DNA from: Acidobacteriota bacterium
GTDB taxonomy: Bacteria > Acidobacteriota > Vicinamibacteria > Vicinamibacterales > Vicinamibacteraceae
Direction of reading: 5' to 3'
Length of the DNA: 9,578 bases
NCBI GenBank assembly: GCA_023418055.1
Contig: JAEZDP010000404.1
Location: 1-9,578 of the forward strand
Position 1 is the stretch's first letter, and the number at the start of each line of letters is the position of its first letter. Under the pieces are notes generated by a model, which had not been told where the DNA came from, made no database searches, and saw only the letters and a program-made list of their open reading frames with translations. This document shows, piece by piece, positions 1 to 6,903 of this stretch. The translations under genes and the position numbers were made by a program.

Positions 1-431
1 AAGCCGTTGGCGCCGCCGAAGACCTCACCCATGGCCTGCTGGTTGGCGAGCACGCCGAAGACGAACATTGCCCCCGCACTGCTGAACTCGAGGAAGCGGG
101 CCACCATCGCGGCGATGCCGCTGAACAGCACATAGCCCGGCCGCACACCACCAATCTCGAGCCGCAGGATGAACAACGCCAGTGCGACCTGCAGGGCGAA
201 GCCCGCGGCCACTGTTCGCCAGTTCACGGCGGCCAGGTTTGTCGAGCACGCGGCGATCACACTCAGAAAGGCCACCACGCCGAAGGCCGCCTGCACACGC
301 AGGCCGAGCCAGGGCGCCAGCAGGTAGCCAGCCAGGCCGAGCAGGACCGCGCCCCCCACCAGCAGGAGCCGCCACGTGGTCGGCGTCGAGACGTGGACGG
401 GCGGCGAGAAGTGCAGCGGGGTGTCGCTCAT
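1..431 (-). CDS. Concentrative nucleoside transporter (CNT/NupC family), N-terminal part, cut by the window edge
   Basis: Inner-membrane symporter expected to import nucleosides using a cation gradient. Only the first 143 codons are visible, because the gene continues past base 1. The translation begins MSDTPLHFSPP and contains hydrophobic segments at about residues 19-38, 46-62, 75-92 and 100-113. The stretch NWRTVAAGFALQVALALFIL, then FLEFSSAGAMFVFG, then EVFGGANGF matches the N-terminal half of CNT proteins, where a conserved FVFG and a Gly-rich GG.GF segment occur. The start is ATG at 431-429 on the minus strand. It overlaps the stop codon of the upstream phosphorylase gene as ATGA, so translation is probably coupled. 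No Shine-Dalgarno sequence is visible. The pairing with a pyrimidine-nucleoside phosphorylase supports nucleoside rather than other solute transport. Which cation and which nucleosides are used cannot be read from this part. The family is seen from motifs; specificity is inference. Confidence 0.87.
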   Translation of the reverse strand, partial: MSDTPLHFSPPVHVSTPTTWRLLLVGGAVLLGLAGYLLAPWLGLRVQAAFGVVAFLSVIAACSTNLAAVNWRTVAAGFALQVALALFILRLEIGGVRPGYVLFSGIAAMVARFLEFSSAGAMFVFGVLANQQAMGEVFGGANG

Positions 432-1744
432 GAGGCCAGGGCACCGAAGCGGTCGAGGACCAGCGGACGGACATCGGGCGGCGCCGCCCCGACGCGGACG
501 GCCTCGGCGATGAGCGGCCAGGCCTCGCGGCGGCTGGCCTCGTCGCGGCTGTGGATCTCGAGCACGGGCTCGCCTTGCGCCACCTTCGTGCCCAGCGGGG
601 CGCGGACGACAAGCCCCACCGCCGGATCGACAAGGTCGGCGACGCGGGCCCGCCCCGCGCCGAGTTGCACCGAGGCCTGACCGAGGAGGCCGGCATGGAG
701 CGCCGTCACGTAGCCGTCACCCGGCGCGCCGTACACATCCACGTGAGGCGCCGTGGGCAGGCGGTCGGGGTCGTCCACGGCCGCCACGTCGCCGCCCTGC
801 CGATCGACGATGCGTCTGAAGACCTCGAGCGCGGACCCGTCGCGTAGCGTCGCGCGCACGAGCGTGCGGGCCTCGTCGAGTGAGGCCGCCCGGTCGCCCA
901 GGCGCACCATCACGGCGGCAAGCTCGACGCACAAGGCGACCAGGTCGTCGGGGCCGCCGCCCCGCAGCACCTCGAGGCACTCGCGCACCTCGAGCGCGTT
1001 GCCGACACAGCGTCCGAGCGGGGCGTCCATCGTGGTCAGCAGCGCGACAGCCGTGAGGCCCGAGGCCTCGGCGAGCCGTACGAGTTCGGTCGCCAGCAAC
1101 CGCGCATCGTGTTCGTCGGGCATGAAGGCGCCCGCGCCGGTCTTGACGTCCAGCACCAGCGCGTCGATGCCTTCGGCAATCTTCTTGCTGAGAATGGACG
1201 CGCAGATGAGAGGCAGGCATTCGACGGTCGCCGTGACGTCGCGGAGCGCGTAGAGCGTGCGGTCGGCCGGGGCGACCTCGTCGGTCTGGCCGATGAGGGC
1301 ACAGCCGATGTCTGCCACCTGCGCGCGGAATTCATCAAGCGTGAGGCGCGTGCGAAAGCCGGGAATGGCCTCGAGCTTGTCGAGCGTGCCGCCGGTGTGG
1401 CCCAGGCCGCGTCCCGACATCATCGGCACCGCCACGCCGCAGGCGACGGCCATCGGCGCGATGACGAGCGAGGTCTTGTCGCCGACGCCGCCGGTGCTGT
1501 GCTTGTCGACCTTACGTCCTGGGATGTGTGACAAGTCGACGCGAACGCCCGAGGCCACCATCGCGTCGGTGAGCGCGGCCGTCTCGTCGGCGTGCATGCC
1601 GCGCAGCCAGATGGCCATCAGCCAGGCCGACAGCTGGTAGTCGGGCACCGACCCGTCGGTGGCGCCGCCCACCATGACGTCGATCTGGTGGCGTGAGAGC
1701 GCACGGCCGTCGCGTTTGGCGCGAATGATGTCGACCGCCCGCAT
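428..1744 (-). CDS. pdp: Pyrimidine-nucleoside phosphorylase (PyNP / thymidine phosphorylase family)
   Basis: Cytoplasmic enzyme that splits pyrimidine nucleosides with phosphate to give the free base and (deoxy)ribose-1-phosphate. The 438-aa product matches the usual 430-440 aa. It shows the phosphate-binding KHSTGGVGDK (81-90), the family signature SGRGLGHTGGT (110-120), YALRDVT with R168, S183 and K187 as expected base-contacting residues, and DVKTGAGAFM (199-208). The region TDGSVPDYQ, the absence of the DeoA insertion before KHSTGG, and the later QGGD..VDDP and AVGL segments resemble Bacillus Pdp more than E. coli DeoA, so a broad uridine/thymidine enzyme is likelier. The frame stays open upstream to base 2095, but the start at 1744 (MRAVDII) aligns with the family N-terminus and the longer form would lie antisense to the next gene. 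No Shine-Dalgarno sequence is seen, and the leader from the candidate promoter would be only about 5 nt. The stop overlaps the transporter start. Family assignment is firm; Pdp versus DeoA is less so. Confidence 0.95.
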   Translation of the reverse strand: MRAVDIIRAKRDGRALSRHQIDVMVGGATDGSVPDYQLSAWLMAIWLRGMHADETAALTDAMVASGVRVDLSHIPGRKVDKHSTGGVGDKTSLVIAPMAVACGVAVPMMSGRGLGHTGGTLDKLEAIPGFRTRLTLDEFRAQVADIGCALIGQTDEVAPADRTLYALRDVTATVECLPLICASILSKKIAEGIDALVLDVKTGAGAFMPDEHDARLLATELVRLAEASGLTAVALLTTMDAPLGRCVGNALEVRECLEVLRGGGPDDLVALCVELAAVMVRLGDRAASLDEARTLVRATLRDGSALEVFRRIVDRQGGDVAAVDDPDRLPTAPHVDVYGAPGDGYVTALHAGLLGQASVQLGAGRARVADLVDPAVGLVVRAPLGTKVAQGEPVLEIHSRDEASRREAWPLIAEAVRVGAAPPDVRPLVLDRFGALAS

Positions 1745-1755
1745 GAATGCCGGCC

Positions 1756-1763
1756 AGTATACT
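1756..1763. promoter_or_regulatory. Palindromic AGTATACT, candidate shared -10 element for two divergent genes
   Basis: The 33-base gap between the starts of the phosphorylase (1744, minus) and amidohydrolase (1778, plus) genes contains the perfect palindrome AGTATACT. It reads TATACT on both strands, five of six matches to TATAAT, including the key second A and last T. Predicted transcription starts would be near 1749 on the minus strand and 1769-1771 on the plus strand, giving leaders under 10 nt. I find no good -35 box on either side. The palindrome and spacing are seen directly; promoter function is inference. Confidence 0.45.
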
Positions 1764-1777
1764 TGCAGCGCACTTCG

Positions 1778-3463
1778 ATGACTCGCGCGATCACCCTGCT
1801 GTTTCTCGTGCTCGTCGGCGCTGGCCTCTACCTGGCTGGCCGTCCCACACCGCCTGCGTCCCCCGCCGACACCGTGCTGGTCAACGGCCGGGTCTACACC
1901 GTCGAACGCGGACGCCCCATCGTCGAGGCCCTGGCGATTCGCGACGGCCGCATCGTCGCGGTCGGCACCACCGCCGAGGTGCTGGGCCACCGCGGTCCCG
2001 ACACGGTCGTCCTCGACGTCGGCGGACGGGCCGTCGTGCCGGGGCTGCACGACGCGCACGGCCACGTGCCCGGCCTTGGCGCCAGCCTCCAGCAACTCGA
2101 CCTGCGCGACACCAAGAGCACGAGCGACGTCGCGTCGCTGCTCGACGCACGTGCCCGCAGCAGCGAAGCGGGCACCTGGCTGACAGGGCGCGGCTGGGAC
2201 CAGAACCTCTGGCGCGACAGGGCGTGGCCGACGGCTGCCGATATCGACCCCGTCACCTCAGCGCATCCCGTGTTTCTCTCGCGGGTGGACGGGCATGCGG
2301 CGCTGGTCAACACGCTGGCGCTCACGCAGGCCGGCATCACCGCCGACACGCCCGATCCGCCCGGCGGACGCATCCTGCGCGACGAGAGCGGTGCCCCTAC
2401 GGGCGTGCTCGTCGATGCCGCGATGGGCCTCGTGGGCCGGCTGGTCCCGCCTCCCTCGGACGCCACCCGGCGTGAACAGATCAAGCGTGCGGATGCCGCC
2501 TGCGCACGCCTCGGCCTGACGACGGTGCACGATGCGGGCGTGTCACGTGAGGTGGCGCAGCTGTATCGCGCGATGGTGGATGCCGACGAACTCGTCACCC
2601 GGCTCTACGTGATGCTCGCCCCGCCATCACCGGATGGTCCGCCGCTGCCGCCGCCGCTCATCGGCTACGCCACGCACCGGCTCAACGTCCGCGCCGTGAA
2701 GCTCGTCGCCGACGGAGCCTTGGGCTCGCGTGGGGCACACCTGCTCGCGCCGTACTCGGACGAGCCGTCCACGTCTGGGCTGGCGGTCACGACGGCCGAC
2801 GACCTGTACTCGCTCACGCGGACGGTGGCCGAAGCGGGCTACCAGCCGGCCGTCCACGCCATCGGTGATCGTGCCAACCGCGAGGTGATGGACGTCTTCG
2901 CTCGTGTACAGCGCGACGTGCCCGGCAGCCGCGCCCTGCGCATGCGCAACGAACACGCGCAGATCCTCCATCCCGACGAGATCCCGCGTTTCAAAGCCCT
3001 CGACGTGGTCGCCTCGATGCAGCCCACGCATGCGACCTCCGACATGGCCTGGGTGCCGGCACGGGTGGGGGACGCGCGGACACGTCAGGGCGCCTACGTC
3101 TGGCAGACCCTGCTCGAGGCCGGCGCGCGTCTCGCCAGCGGCTCGGACTTCCCGGTGGAACATCCCAATCCCATGTTCGGCTTTCATGCCGCCGTCACCC
3201 GGCAGACCCGGGACGGCGAGCCTCCCGCGGGCTGGATGCCCGAGGAGCGTCTGACGCGTGAGCAGGCCCTGCGCAGCTTCACCATCGACGCCGCGTGGGC
3301 AGCGCACCTCGAGGCCGACCTCGGCACGCTCCGCCCGGGCAAGCTGGCCGACCTCGTCGTGCTGTCGCGCGACATCATGCGGATTCCCACGGCGGAGATC
3401 CCCAACACCACGGCCGTGCTGACGATGGTCGGCGGCCGCGTCGTGCATCGCGATGGGCTCTGA
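1778..3463 (+). CDS. Exported amidohydrolase, YtcJ-like (amidohydrolase family 3)
   Basis: Predicted metal-dependent hydrolase acting on an amide or related C-N bond, outside the cytoplasm or anchored in the inner membrane. The N-terminus (MTRAITLLFLVLVGAGLYLA) is a signal peptide or signal anchor without a lipobox cysteine. The 561-aa protein has the metal-binding HDAHGH (91-96, with H94 and H96 as ligands), the likely carboxylated lysine K308 in VKLVADGALGSRG, H360 in AVHAIGDRA, H393 in RNEHAQI and the catalytic aspartate D457 in SGSDFPVE. These are in the order and spacing of YtcJ-type enzymes. The C-terminal GTLRPGKLADLVVL closes the small beta-sandwich domain. ATG 1778 is preferred. A TTG at 1763 would add five residues but lies inside the candidate -10 element. 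The gene overlaps the next by 11 bases. The substrate is unknown, and YtcJ-like proteins are poorly characterised as a group. Confidence 0.9.
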   Translation: MTRAITLLFLVLVGAGLYLAGRPTPPASPADTVLVNGRVYTVERGRPIVEALAIRDGRIVAVGTTAEVLGHRGPDTVVLDVGGRAVVPGLHDAHGHVPGLGASLQQLDLRDTKSTSDVASLLDARARSSEAGTWLTGRGWDQNLWRDRAWPTAADIDPVTSAHPVFLSRVDGHAALVNTLALTQAGITADTPDPPGGRILRDESGAPTGVLVDAAMGLVGRLVPPPSDATRREQIKRADAACARLGLTTVHDAGVSREVAQLYRAMVDADELVTRLYVMLAPPSPDGPPLPPPLIGYATHRLNVRAVKLVADGALGSRGAHLLAPYSDEPSTSGLAVTTADDLYSLTRTVAEAGYQPAVHAIGDRANREVMDVFARVQRDVPGSRALRMRNEHAQILHPDEIPRFKALDVVASMQPTHATSDMAWVPARVGDARTRQGAYVWQTLLEAGARLASGSDFPVEHPNPMFGFHAAVTRQTRDGEPPAGWMPEERLTREQALRSFTIDAAWAAHLEADLGTLRPGKLADLVVLSRDIMRIPTAEIPNTTAVLTMVGGRVVHRDGL

Positions 3464-3914
3464 CGCCACGCGGTCGCTGGTCGTGGGCGCGGCCACGTTG
3501 ACCACCGCGCTGCTGTGGCTGACGTGGCAGACGCTGCGTGTGCCGACGCGTCATCCCTCGCGCCTCGTCGCCGAACTGCGGCTGGCGCAGGCCGCGGCGG
3601 TGCTGCTGGCCTTTTCGGCGGCACTCGTCGGGGGTCTGTCGGCGGCGCAGGACACCATCCCCGGCGCGGGCCTCGACGCGGCCATCGCGGTCGTGTGGTG
3701 TGGCCTTGCGCTCATGACGCTCGTGCGAGACGCCTCGGCAGCCCTCGGCTGGCTCGCCGTGGGCTTCGCGGGGCGCATGGCCCTCGACCTGCTGCACCTG
3801 CCGGGATGGCTGCCAGGACCCGTCCCCGCGCCTCATCTGACCGGCAGCGCCGTCGTCAACGCGCTGGCGGCCATCTGCTGCGCCTCGCCGCTGGTACAAC
3901 GCCGGTATTCGTGA
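3453..3914 (+). CDS. Small multi-spanning membrane protein of unknown function
   Basis: I do not recognise the family. The 153-aa product is hydrophobic, with likely membrane helices at about residues 8-27, 42-63, 73-91, 95-115 and 131-146, separated by short charged turns (for example LRVPTRHPSR and LVRDAS). There is no cleavable signal peptide and no obvious catalytic motif. A CC pair sits at 142-143 in the last helix. ATG 3453 overlaps the last 11 bases of the amidohydrolase gene in another frame, so translation is probably coupled and the two proteins may act at the same membrane. An in-frame GTG at 3483 is an alternative start but would cut into the first helix. Coding is supported by the regular hydrophobic pattern, GC-rich third positions and the tight overlap. 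Confidence 0.75.
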   Translation: MGSDATRSLVVGAATLTTALLWLTWQTLRVPTRHPSRLVAELRLAQAAAVLLAFSAALVGGLSAAQDTIPGAGLDAAIAVVWCGLALMTLVRDASAALGWLAVGFAGRMALDLLHLPGWLPGPVPAPHLTGSAVVNALAAICCASPLVQRRYS

Positions 3915-3948
3915 TGGAATCCGGGGGTCACGACCGTTCCTTTCCATC
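3913..3948 (+). repeat. 7-bp inverted repeat GATGGAA/TTCCATC before the oxidoreductase gene
   Basis: Perfect arms at 3913-3919 and 3942-3948 are separated by 22 bases. The left arm begins inside the stop codon of the membrane-protein gene and the right arm ends two bases before the AGGAG ribosome binding site. No T-run follows, so it is not a classical terminator. It could be a weak RNA structure or an operator, and chance is possible at this length. Confidence 0.25.
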
Positions 3949-3950
3949 CT

Positions 3951-3957
3951 AGGAGAG
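3951..3957 (+). promoter_or_regulatory. Ribosome binding site AGGAGAG for the oxidoreductase gene
   Basis: AGGAGAG ends 9 bases before ATG 3967. It is one of the few clear Shine-Dalgarno sequences in the window and fixes this start. Confidence 0.7.
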
Positions 3958-3966
3958 CCATTCCGC

Positions 3967-5286
3967 ATGTCTTCGTCTGTGTCACGCCGCCGGTTCCTGC
4001 AGGGACTCGGCGTTGCCTCCCTCTCTCCCCTGGCCGCCCGCGGCATCTCGGCTCAGGGACGCAAGATCCGGCACGCCAGCTTCGGCGCGGCCGGCATGGC
4101 CTGGGCCGACATCCGTGGCTTCGCCGACCACCCCGCCTTCGAGCTGGTGGCCGTCGCCGATCCCGACCTGACGCGCACCGCCAACGTGAAGAAGCAGTTT
4201 CCCGACGTCAAGATCTACCAGGACTGGCGTGAGCTGCTGCGCGTGGAAGCCGACACCCTCGACTCGGTCAACGTCTCGACGCCCGACCACATGCACGCGC
4301 CGATTGCGCTGGCGGCGATGTCGCACGACCTGCACGTCTACCTGCAGAAGCCGATGGCGCTGACCGTGGAAGAGACGCGGCTGCTGGCCCAGACCGCCCG
4401 CGACCGTCGCCTCGTCACGCAGATGGGCATCCAGACCTCGTCGCACCCCACGCAGATGGCCGCCGAGGCGATGATTCGCTCGGGGGTCATCGGCAAGGTG
4501 CGTGAAGTGCACACGTTCTGCAACAAGACGTGGGGCGACCTCGAGCCCATCCCGTCCGGGAACGACCCGGTGCCCGAAGGGCTCGACTGGGACGGCTGGC
4601 TGGGCATCGGCGAGAAGCGTCCCTACGTGAAGGACGCCTACCATCCCGGCAACTGGCGCAAGCGGGTGGGCTTCGGCACGGGCACGCTCGGCGACATGGG
4701 CTGCCACATCTTCAGCCCGCCCATGCGTGCGCTGGGCCTGCACATCCCCACACGCGTGACGTCGTTCGGTCCCGCGGGCGTCCATGGCAACTGGCCCGTG
4801 CAGTCGCGCATCCAGTACGTCTTTCCGGGCACGGGACTGACGGCGGGCGACACGCTCGACTTCTGGTGGTACGACGGCGAGGAGCCGGTACCTCAGGCGG
4901 TCATCGACCAGGCGGGGGGCACACGACCGCCGTCAGGCAGCGTGTGCATCGGCACCGACGGGGCCCTGCTGTTGCCGCACATCGGCGAGCCGGCGCTGCA
5001 CCCGGCGCAGAAGTTCGCCGGCCGCACCGCCCCGGCCACCACGCCCCGCAACCACTGGCACGAGTTCCTCGATGCGGTGCAGAAGGGGCCAGGCACGCCG
5101 ACCTCGGCGGGCTTCGACTATTCGCAGCTCGTCACCGAGGTGGTGCTGCTCGGCACGATTGCGACGCACTACCCCTCGGTAGAGCTCGACTACGATCCTT
5201 CGCGGATGCGTTTCACCTCGCACCGCGACGCCAATGCGTGGTTCTCACGCAAGTACCGCAAGCAGTACCTGAAGACCGCCATCTGA
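3967..5286 (+). CDS. Tat-exported Gfo/Idh/MocA-family oxidoreductase
   Basis: NAD(P)-dependent oxidoreductase family, usually acting on sugars, sugar acids or inositols. Here it is exported folded through the Tat pathway. The 439-aa product starts with a twin-arginine signal (SRRRFLQGLG, residues 6-15; probable cleavage after GISA near residue 29). A Rossmann fold follows, with the Gly-rich loop FGAAGM near 39-44 and VAVADPD ending the second strand. The usual EKP motif is QKP (127-129), a variant I recall from exported planctomycete and acidobacterial members. The C-terminal domain carries GDMGCH (242-247), whose D243 and H247 sit where catalytic-type residues occur, and NHWHEFLDAV near the end. 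A clear ribosome binding site precedes it and a strong hairpin follows, so it is probably a one-gene unit or the last gene of the unit beginning at 1778. Substrate unknown. Confidence 0.92.
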   Translation: MSSSVSRRRFLQGLGVASLSPLAARGISAQGRKIRHASFGAAGMAWADIRGFADHPAFELVAVADPDLTRTANVKKQFPDVKIYQDWRELLRVEADTLDSVNVSTPDHMHAPIALAAMSHDLHVYLQKPMALTVEETRLLAQTARDRRLVTQMGIQTSSHPTQMAAEAMIRSGVIGKVREVHTFCNKTWGDLEPIPSGNDPVPEGLDWDGWLGIGEKRPYVKDAYHPGNWRKRVGFGTGTLGDMGCHIFSPPMRALGLHIPTRVTSFGPAGVHGNWPVQSRIQYVFPGTGLTAGDTLDFWWYDGEEPVPQAVIDQAGGTRPPSGSVCIGTDGALLLPHIGEPALHPAQKFAGRTAPATTPRNHWHEFLDAVQKGPGTPTSAGFDYSQLVTEVVLLGTIATHYPSVELDYDPSRMRFTSHRDANAWFSRKYRKQYLKTAI

Positions 5287-5321
5287 CGCGTCTCACACAC
5301 GGGCCGCTCGACGAGCACACA

Positions 5322-5350
5322 GGCAGGCCGGGGCAGCTTCCCGGTCTGCC
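5322..5350 (+). terminator. Strong 11-bp hairpin downstream of the oxidoreductase gene, likely terminator
   Basis: Arms at 5322-5332 (GGCAGGCCGGG) and 5340-5350 (CCCGGTCTGCC) pair over 11 positions with one G-U wobble and a 7-base loop. The hairpin begins 35 bases after the stop codon. No T-run follows, so it would be a U-less terminator of the kind proposed in high-GC bacteria, or a 3'-end stabilising structure. The pairing is seen; termination is inference. Confidence 0.55.
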
Positions 5351-5375
5351 GGTCGCCGCGAGCGGCGCCTTGACC
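5351..5375 (+). terminator. Second GC-rich hairpin in tandem with the first
   Basis: CGCCG (5354-5358) pairs with CGGCG (5363-5367) around a 4-base loop, and outer GGTC/GACC (5351-5354 and 5372-5375) can extend it past a bulge. It abuts the first hairpin and overlaps the -35 box proposed for the next gene. It may strengthen termination or be incidental in GC-rich DNA. Confidence 0.3.
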
Positions 5376-5399
5376 TGTCCTCTCCCCGCCCACCAGAAT
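5370..5399 (+). promoter_or_regulatory. Candidate sigma-70-type promoter for the subtilase gene
   Basis: TTGACC at 5370-5375 (five of six to TTGACA) and CAGAAT at 5394-5399 (four of six to TATAAT, keeping the second A and last T) are 18 bases apart. Transcription would start near 5406, between the two possible starts of the subtilase. This favours GTG 5440 over ATG 5398. Box matches are seen; activity is inference. Confidence 0.4.
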
Positions 5400-5428
5400 G
5401 CCGAGGGCGCCTGCATCGAGCCGGCGCA

Positions 5429-5435
5429 AGGGAGG
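5429..5435 (+). promoter_or_regulatory. Ribosome binding site AGGGAGG deciding the subtilase start
   Basis: AGGGAGG lies 4 bases before GTG 5440. The upstream ATG 5398 has only pyrimidine-rich sequence before it. The spacing is short but usable. Confidence 0.5.
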
Positions 5436-5439
5436 CCGT

Positions 5440-6903
5440 GTGACCCGACAGGTCTGGAGTGCGGTGCTGGTCGTCCTGACCGGCCTGGCAGTGGTGGTGT
5501 CTGCGCAGGGGCCGGCGACACGCAGTCTGAGGCCCGACCTGCGCGAGGCGCTGCGCGAGGCGGCCCGCACCGGCGTCAACCACCTGCCCGGCCGTGTCCT
5601 CGTCTCGTTCCGTCACGACCTGCCCACCGCGGCGCAGACGGCCGCCGTGGCCGCCACATTGCCCTCGGCGCGACTCCGCGCGCGTGACGCCTCGCTCGAC
5701 TTCCAGGTGGTGGACCTGCCGGCGGGCAACGACCCGCGCCTCGCCGCGTCGCAACTGGCAGCTCGCCCCGACGTGACGTGGGCCGAACCCGACGTCTTCC
5801 ACGGCGTGTCACGCACGCCCACCGACCCGGGCTATTCCCGGCAGTGGAACATGCGGCTCATCGGCATGGAACGCGCCTGGGAGATCAACGACGGCGCACG
5901 CGACGTCGTGGTGGCCGTGCTCGACACGGGCCTGGCGATGGCCAACGACGCGTTGTCCTTCCTTCGCTTCTTCAACGGCCAGCTCCGGCTCGTCACCGTG
6001 CCCTTCGCGCCGGCCACCGACATCGTCTCGCCCAACCGCATCGTCGCCCCCTACGACTTCTTCTACGAGGACGACCTGCCCTACGACATGGACGGCCACG
6101 GCACGCACGTGACCGGCACGCTGCTGCAGCATGCCAACGCCGAGAGCGGCGTGGGCGTGGCCTTCAACGCGCGGGTGATGCCGCTGAAGGTGTGCCTGGG
6201 GCCATGGGAGCTGCTGTTCCTGCTGGCGGAGGATGGCGTGTCGACCTTGCCGCCCAACCTGCGCAACGGCGTGTGCCTGGCGTCTGAAGAGGCGCGCGCG
6301 GTGCGCTACGCGGCCGACAACGGCGCGCGGGTGCTCAACATGAGTTTCGGCGGTGAAGACGCCAACAGCGCCGTGCAGAGCGCGCTGCAGTACGCGGTGT
6401 CGCGGGGCACCTTCGTGGCCATCGCGGCCGGTAACGAGTTCGAGGACGGCAACGCGCCGAGCTACCCCTCGGTGTACGCGCGCGACATCAACGGCGCCAT
6501 GGCCGTGGGCGCGGTGGGCCGCGACCAGTTGCGAGCGCCCTATTCGTCCACCGGCGACCACGTGGAGATCGTGGCCCCGGGCGGCAACAGCCGCCAGGGC
6601 GGTGAGGATGGCCTCATCTGGCAGCAGACCTATCGGGCCGACTCCATCAGGACCGACCAGTTGGCTCCCAGGTTCGACCTCTTCGAAGACGACGGGTATC
6701 AGGGAACGTCGATGGCCACGCCTCACGTGGCGGGCCTCGCGGCCCTCCTCTACTCGCAGGGCGTCACCAACCCGGCCGCCATCGAAGCGGCCATCCGCCA
6801 GTTCGCCCAGCGGCGCGGCAACAACGCCTCGCGCGACGACGAATATGGCTTCGGCCTCATCAGCCCGGCGACCACGCTGCGCGGACTGGGGCTGGCCCGA
6901 TGA
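5440..6903 (+). CDS. Secreted subtilisin-like serine protease (S8 family) with propeptide
   Basis: Exported serine endopeptidase. From GTG 5440 the product is 487 aa, with a signal peptide (residues 1-22, ending VVVSAQ) and an I9-like inhibitory propeptide at about 45-120 (GRVLVSF ... PDVTWAEPD). The catalytic triad is D162 in VAVLDTG, H220 in DGHGTHV and S424 in GTSMATPH, with the oxyanion N332 in AIAAGNE. All catalytic residues are present. Two loops are long: about 55 residues between D162 and H220, and an insert around 252-279. That insert carries the only two cysteines of the protein, C252 and C279, which could form a disulfide in the periplasm or outside. ATG 5398 would add 14 Arg/Pro-rich residues before the signal peptide and lacks a ribosome binding site. 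There is no C-terminal anchor or sorting domain; the chain ends soon after the catalytic domain. The stop overlaps the next start as ATGA. Confidence 0.93.
   Translation: MTRQVWSAVLVVLTGLAVVVSAQGPATRSLRPDLREALREAARTGVNHLPGRVLVSFRHDLPTAAQTAAVAATLPSARLRARDASLDFQVVDLPAGNDPRLAASQLAARPDVTWAEPDVFHGVSRTPTDPGYSRQWNMRLIGMERAWEINDGARDVVVAVLDTGLAMANDALSFLRFFNGQLRLVTVPFAPATDIVSPNRIVAPYDFFYEDDLPYDMDGHGTHVTGTLLQHANAESGVGVAFNARVMPLKVCLGPWELLFLLAEDGVSTLPPNLRNGVCLASEEARAVRYAADNGARVLNMSFGGEDANSAVQSALQYAVSRGTFVAIAAGNEFEDGNAPSYPSVYARDINGAMAVGAVGRDQLRAPYSSTGDHVEIVAPGGNSRQGGEDGLIWQQTYRADSIRTDQLAPRFDLFEDDGYQGTSMATPHVAGLAALLYSQGVTNPAAIEAAIRQFAQRRGNNASRDDEYGFGLISPATTLRGLGLAR

Noticed and set aside
1763..1777. TTG 1763 as start of the amidohydrolase
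   Set aside because: It lies at the edge of the candidate -10 element and has no ribosome binding site. ATG 1778 gives a clean signal peptide.
1745..2095. Upstream in-frame extension of the phosphorylase on the minus strand, about 117 extra residues
   Set aside because: Known PyNP proteins start at MR.VDII, matching ATG 1744. The extra part is antisense to the conserved N-terminus of the amidohydrolase and looks like the low-complexity shadow frame common in GC-rich DNA.
2627..3505. Long minus-strand open frames opposite the amidohydrolase, and likewise 3982-4785 and 5809-6936
   Set aside because: Their translations are rich in Arg, Gly, Ala and His with no recognisable motif, and the opposite strand has clear conserved families with catalytic residues.
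5398..5439. ATG 5398 as start of the subtilase
   Set aside because: No ribosome binding site precedes it, it overlaps the candidate -10 box, and it would put an Arg/Pro-rich stretch before a normal signal peptide. It is not excluded.
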